64,000 bases of DNA from Amphiura filiformis (taxonomy: Eukaryota; Echinodermata; Ophiuroidea; Amphilepidida; Amphiuridae), in the NCBI RefSeq assembly GCF_039555335.1, contig NC_092644.1:49117281-49181280 (forward strand), given 5' to 3'. Position numbers and translations under genes: made by a program. Below the pieces are notes generated by a model. That model was not told the DNA's origin and searched no databases. It saw only the letters and a program-made list of their open reading frames with translations. Shown piece after piece: positions 59,990-64,000 of the stretch. How positions within the stretch are numbered: position 1 is the stretch's first letter; each line of letters starts with the position of its first letter.

Positions 59990-60455
59990 GCACTATCAGT
60001 GGACTGCATTCGTCGCCTGTCAATGACACGAGAACTTTTCGTACAGCTCACGTAAAAGTGAAACGTACATGTACCCTTCATAATGTGAAATTTCCATAAA
60101 TTGATGATCCAGGTCTTATGCCTGTCTATCAATGATGCAATACAGCATATGTCTAGTGCAGGGCAATACATTCAAACATAGTTGTCACCTATTTCTACAG
60201 TGAATTTCTAAATCAATATATTTATGAATCCAGACAATGACACAACACCTCTTTCAGCACTCAAGGAAATAGTGAATATCCCACAATTTTCCTGCTTTGA
60301 CAGCTCTACCTGAATAGATATCAATGATAGATATATGTAAATTGTAATTGTCTGCTGTAAAATAATTGTTATGCTGGTTTCATACTTTCTGCCGCTTGCT
60401 GCTGAGCTGCATGATGCTTCAACATGCCGCTTGCACTTTTCTGCAAGTGGAGCAG
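59990..60455 (+). repeat. Duplicated 5' flank, matches 37700-38225
   Basis: Same block order as 37700-38225. It joins at about 60452 to a short decayed finger piece (TTTGAGACAACACAAATGC to about 60580) and an A-run, then to gene 8. 59733-59989 shows nothing recognisable. Confidence 0.7.
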
Positions 60456-60656
60456 GAAATTAGATTTGAGACAACACAAATGCAGTCACACTGGTGAAAA
60501 ACCATTTCATTGTACTTAGTGTGAAGTGTTTTAGATTGAAATCAAATTTGACAAAATACAAACTCATTCACAAAAAAAAAAAAAAAAATCACTCCAGTAT
60601 ATCATATTGGACAATAATACAAGTTCCTGGATTTTTTTGTTTATAGATTACTTGCA

Positions 60657-62835
60657 ATGGAGATGCCTTCCATGTTACAGACTTTCTGCTGTTATTACTG
60701 CAAACGATGGTGGCACTGTTTTGATCAGTACAGAAAACACAAAAGAAGACACCAGACAAGGCATATGCATCGGGGGATATTTCCTGTACAGATACAAGAA
60801 ACACAGGCAAGGGACATACATCAGGGGACACTTCCTATTCAGATACAGAAAAGCAAGCCAATGCACAAGCATCATGGAATATTTCCTATGCAGATACAAC
60901 CAATTCATTGCACTGAGAGTGGGAAATGTTTTGTTCCGATGCCACATTTGACAGGACACACAGGAGTTCACACAAGTGATAAACCATATCATTGCATGGA
61001 ATGCGGGAAGTATTTTGCGTTGAAATCACAGTTGACATGCCACATGCACATTCACACTGGTGTTATTCAATGCGCAGAGTGTGACAAATGTTTTCCAAGA
61101 AAATTAGATCTGACAAGACACATGCGGCGCATTCACCGTGGTGATTATCCATTTCATTGTTCAGAGTGTAACAAATGTTTTCAAACGAAAGCAAATTTGA
61201 CAACACACAAACGCATTCACACTGGTGAAAAACCATTCCAGTGCATGGAATGTGGCAAGTGTTTTAGCCAGAAGCAAGGTTTGACACAACACACACTAGT
61301 TCATGCTGGTGATAAACAATTTCAATGCACTGAGTGTGATAGATGTTTTACATTGAAATCACATCTGACAAAACACACACGGCGCATTCACACTAGTGAT
61401 AAACCATATCAATGCATGGAGTGTGACAAATGTTATGCATGTTACTCGGATTTGACACAACACATACGCATTCACACTGGTGAAAAACTATTCCAGTGCA
61501 TGGAATGTGAAAAGTGTTTTGCATCAAAATTGGATATGACAAGACATACACGCATTCACACTGGTGATAAACCATTTCAATGTACTGAGTGTGGCAAGTG
61601 TTTTGCATGGAAATCAAGTTTGAAACAACACAAATTACGCATTCACACTAGTAATGAAAAACCATTTGAGTGCACGGAATGTGGCAAGTGTTTTAGATTG
61701 AAGACAAATTTGACACATCACACAATAGTTCACACTGGTGATAAACAATTTCAATGCATGGAATGTGGCAAGTGTTTTGCATCGAAATCAGAGTTGAAAG
61801 GACACACAGTTGTTCACACTGGTGATAAACCATTTCAATGCACAGAGTGTGGCAAGTGTTTTGCATCAAGATCAGATTTGAAACGACACACAGTTGTTCA
61901 CACTGGTGATAAACCATTTCAATGCACAGAGTGTGGCAAGTGTTTTGCATCAAAATCAGAGTTGAAACGACACACAGTTGTTCACACTGGTGATAAACCA
62001 TTTCAATGCACAGAGTGTGGCAAGTGTTTTGCTTCGAGATCAGATTTGAAACGACACACAGTTGTTCACACTGATGATAAACCATTTCAATGTACAGAGT
62101 GTGGCAAGTGTTTTGCAAGGAAATCACATTTGACACAACACACGCATTCACACTGGTGAAAAACCATTCAAGTGCATGGAATGTGGCAAGTGTTTTGCAT
62201 CGAAATCAGAGTTGAAACGACACACAGTTGTTCACACTGGTGATAAACCATTTCAATGCACAGAGTGTGGCAAGTGTTTTGCATCGAGATCAGATTTGAA
62301 ACGACACACAGTTGTTCACACTGGTGATAAACCATTTCAATGCACAGAGTGTGGCAAGTGTTTAGCATCAAAATCAGAGTTGAAACGACACACAGTTGTT
62401 CACACTGGTGATAAACCATTTCAATGCGCAGAGTGTGACAAGTGTTTTGCATGGAAATCAGAGTTGATAAGACACACACACATTCACACTGGTGATAAAC
62501 AATTTCGATGTACAGAGTGTGATAAGTGTTTTGTATGGAAATCAGAGTTGACAAAACACACACGCATTCACACTGGTGATAAACAATTTCGATGCACAGA
62601 GTGTGATAAGTGTTTTGTATGGAAATCAGAGTTGACAAAACACACACGCATTCACACTGGTGATAAACAATTTCATTGTACGGAGTGTGACAAGTGTTTT
62701 ACAAGGAAATCAAATTTGACAGAACATAAACACATTCACACTGGTGATAAACCATTTCAGTGCGCGTATTGTGGCAAGTGTTTTGCAAGGAAATCATATT
62801 TGACAAAACACAAATTTATGCATTCACACTGGTAA
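60657..62835 (+). pseudogene. C2H2 zinc-finger gene 8, sister of gene 6, one frameshift
   Basis: The ATG at 60657 ([10 protein letters not shown]) follows the acceptor TTTGTTTATAG. The first frame (to 62159, 500 residues) has the N-terminal finger, three QIQ spacer repeats, a degenerate finger and fourteen fingers. Two bases are lost at about 62142 (CAACACACGCATTC against CAACACACACGCATTC in gene 6). The array then continues in another frame from 62176 to 62835 with eight more fingers, ending KHKFMHSHW. Finger order follows gene 6 with two extra fingers (alternating ASKSEL and ASRSDL). One finger has KCL in place of KCF. Without the shift it would be the longest product in the cluster; a sequence error is possible, and the protein as it stands would be a 14-finger form. 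Confidence 0.78.
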
Positions 62836-62857
62836 AAAACCATTTCAATGTACTGAC

Positions 62858-63526
62858 TTAAGGGATCTGGAATGAGCATTTTGATCATTTCGACAGTATT
62901 TTTTGTGGGACATGAGAGCACATCAGACATATCGAATTGCATTCTGAATACGAAGAATGTCTTTCTGATATCAAATAAATTTCATTTTTTGAAATTCACG
63001 ATATAATACAAAATTTATGGCAAATTATTAAAATTTGATATTTTTCACATTTTTGATATATAACAGTCCTCGAAGTAAATTTTACAAATCTAATGATATA
63101 TTCTTAAAGTGTATGTAGCTGGGAGGAAAAGCCGACGATCAATTGAAAATTTTGACCTTTTATATTGAAGATATGGATTTTTTTCCCAAAAAGAATTTTT
63201 TAGTGTTTTGGAAAAAAAAAAATCCATATCTTCAATATGAAAGGTCAAAATTTTCAATTGATCATTGGCTTTTCATCCCACCTACATACACTTTAAGTAT
63301 AAATCATCAGATTTAGTTTACTTCGAGTACTGTTAAATATCAAAAATATCAATTTTTAATCATTTGCCATAAAATGTGTACTACATTGCAAATTTCAAAA
63401 AATCTAAATCTAAATTATTTGATATCAGAAGGACATTCTTTGTATTCAGAATGCAAATCGATATGTCTGACATGCTCTAATGTCCCACAATAAATACTGT
63501 CCAAACGTTCATACCCCTTCCGTTAA
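62858..63526 (+). mobile_element. TTAA-flanked MITE, family 1, downstream of gene 8
   Basis: TTAA at 62858-62861 and 63523-63526. It has the same ends and central hairpin as 53706-54338 but is slightly longer, including the GCTGGGAGGAAAAGCCGACG block. The left flank lacks the TGAGC found before the gene 6 copy. Confidence 0.88.
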
Positions 63527-63559
63527 GTGTGAACAGTGTTTTGAAATTGTGTTCTGAAA

Positions 63560-63995
63560 TTTACATTTACATCAAATTTAGTAACACACAAATGCATTCA
63601 CCCCGGTACATGTAGTTCACACTGGTAATATACTATTCCAATGCACGGTGTGTGACAAGTGTTATGCAAGGAAAGGAGATTTGACACGACACACATTTGT
63701 TCATACTGGTGATAAACCTTTTCAATGCACTGTGTGTGGCAAGTGTTTTGCATTGAAATCATATTTGACAAAACACTACCTTATTCACACTGGTAAAAAA
63801 CCACTCCAGTGCATGAAATGTGGCAAGTGTTTTGCAAGGAAATCAGATTTGACAACACACAAACACATTCACACTAAACCATTTCAGTGCACGGAGTGTG
63901 ACAAGTGTCTTGCCAGGATATCACTTTTGACAAAACACAAATGCATTCACACTGGTGAAAAACCATTTCAATGTACTGACAAAGCTTCAGTGTGA
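63560..63995 (+). pseudogene. C-terminal finger block after gene 8
   Basis: The open part from 63648 begins at a non-ATG codon inside a finger. It gives four fingers: YARKGDL; ALKSYL; ARKSDL then the HTKP short linker; and KCLARISLL. It ends FQCTDKASV, the family C-terminus as in gene 5. It probably represents the original 3' end of the array, now separated from gene 8 by the MITE. The window ends just after it. Confidence 0.75.
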
Positions 63996-64000
63996 ACAGT

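Overview
The window is eukaryotic, intron-bearing DNA that is AT-rich and dense in transposons. It most resembles a marine invertebrate, probably a deuterostome such as an echinoderm. That placement is an inference from the mix of a young C2H2 zinc-finger (ZNF) cluster, Penelope-like elements, a CR1/L2-type LINE, a piggyBac transposase, many hAT-like MITEs and frequent TACATGTA and TAGGCCTA words. No housekeeping gene, rRNA or functional tRNA gene is visible. I use no tools, so all identities are by eye.

Layout. (1) 1-8 kb: two minus-strand ZNF paralogs. The first is truncated at its 3' end by a palindromic element, which itself carries a second MITE. Between them lies a 2.8-kb DNA element with a 1.55-kb fold-back element nested inside. 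(2) 9-21 kb: no ordinary gene, but a succession of TIR elements. Many have readable target-site duplications (8-bp hAT type, TTAA type, TTA type), and there is a decayed Penelope-like element. (3) 21.8-34.1 kb: the most unusual region. A three-exon piggyBac-type transposase gene (minus, frameshifted) lies head-to-head with a small plus-strand gene. The small gene reads only a short acidic N-terminus plus a piggyBac-like cysteine-rich domain. Each gene has a TATA box. The shared upstream region is an array of GCGGGAAAATT-type motifs that point towards each gene. A 1.8-kb element has inserted between the genes and a 2.26-kb TA-flanked element inside the small gene. The whole is bracketed by two arrays of the same doublet motif, TCTCACTAAATCTCAC. 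(4) 34-39 kb: SINE-like sequences, tandem repeats and MITEs. (5) 39.9-64 kb: a plus-strand tandem cluster of at least six ZNF genes (numbered 3-8 here), duplicated together with their intergenic DNA. It is interrupted by a LINE, MITEs, a Penelope remnant and a 547-bp element whose empty site is preserved in a paralogous copy.

The ZNF genes share a splice acceptor just before the ATG, a tryptophan-rich N-terminal finger, a spacer with the motif HxGxxPxQIQ and then 9 to 22 C2H2 fingers with TGDKP/TGEKP linkers. Gene 1 and genes 6 and 7 have long open frames. Genes 2, 3, 4, 5 and 8 carry frameshifts or stops. Taken together the window records ZNF gene birth and death beside active transposon colonisation. 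Several insertions can be verified inside the window because the uninterrupted paralog, repeat unit or reading frame is also present.
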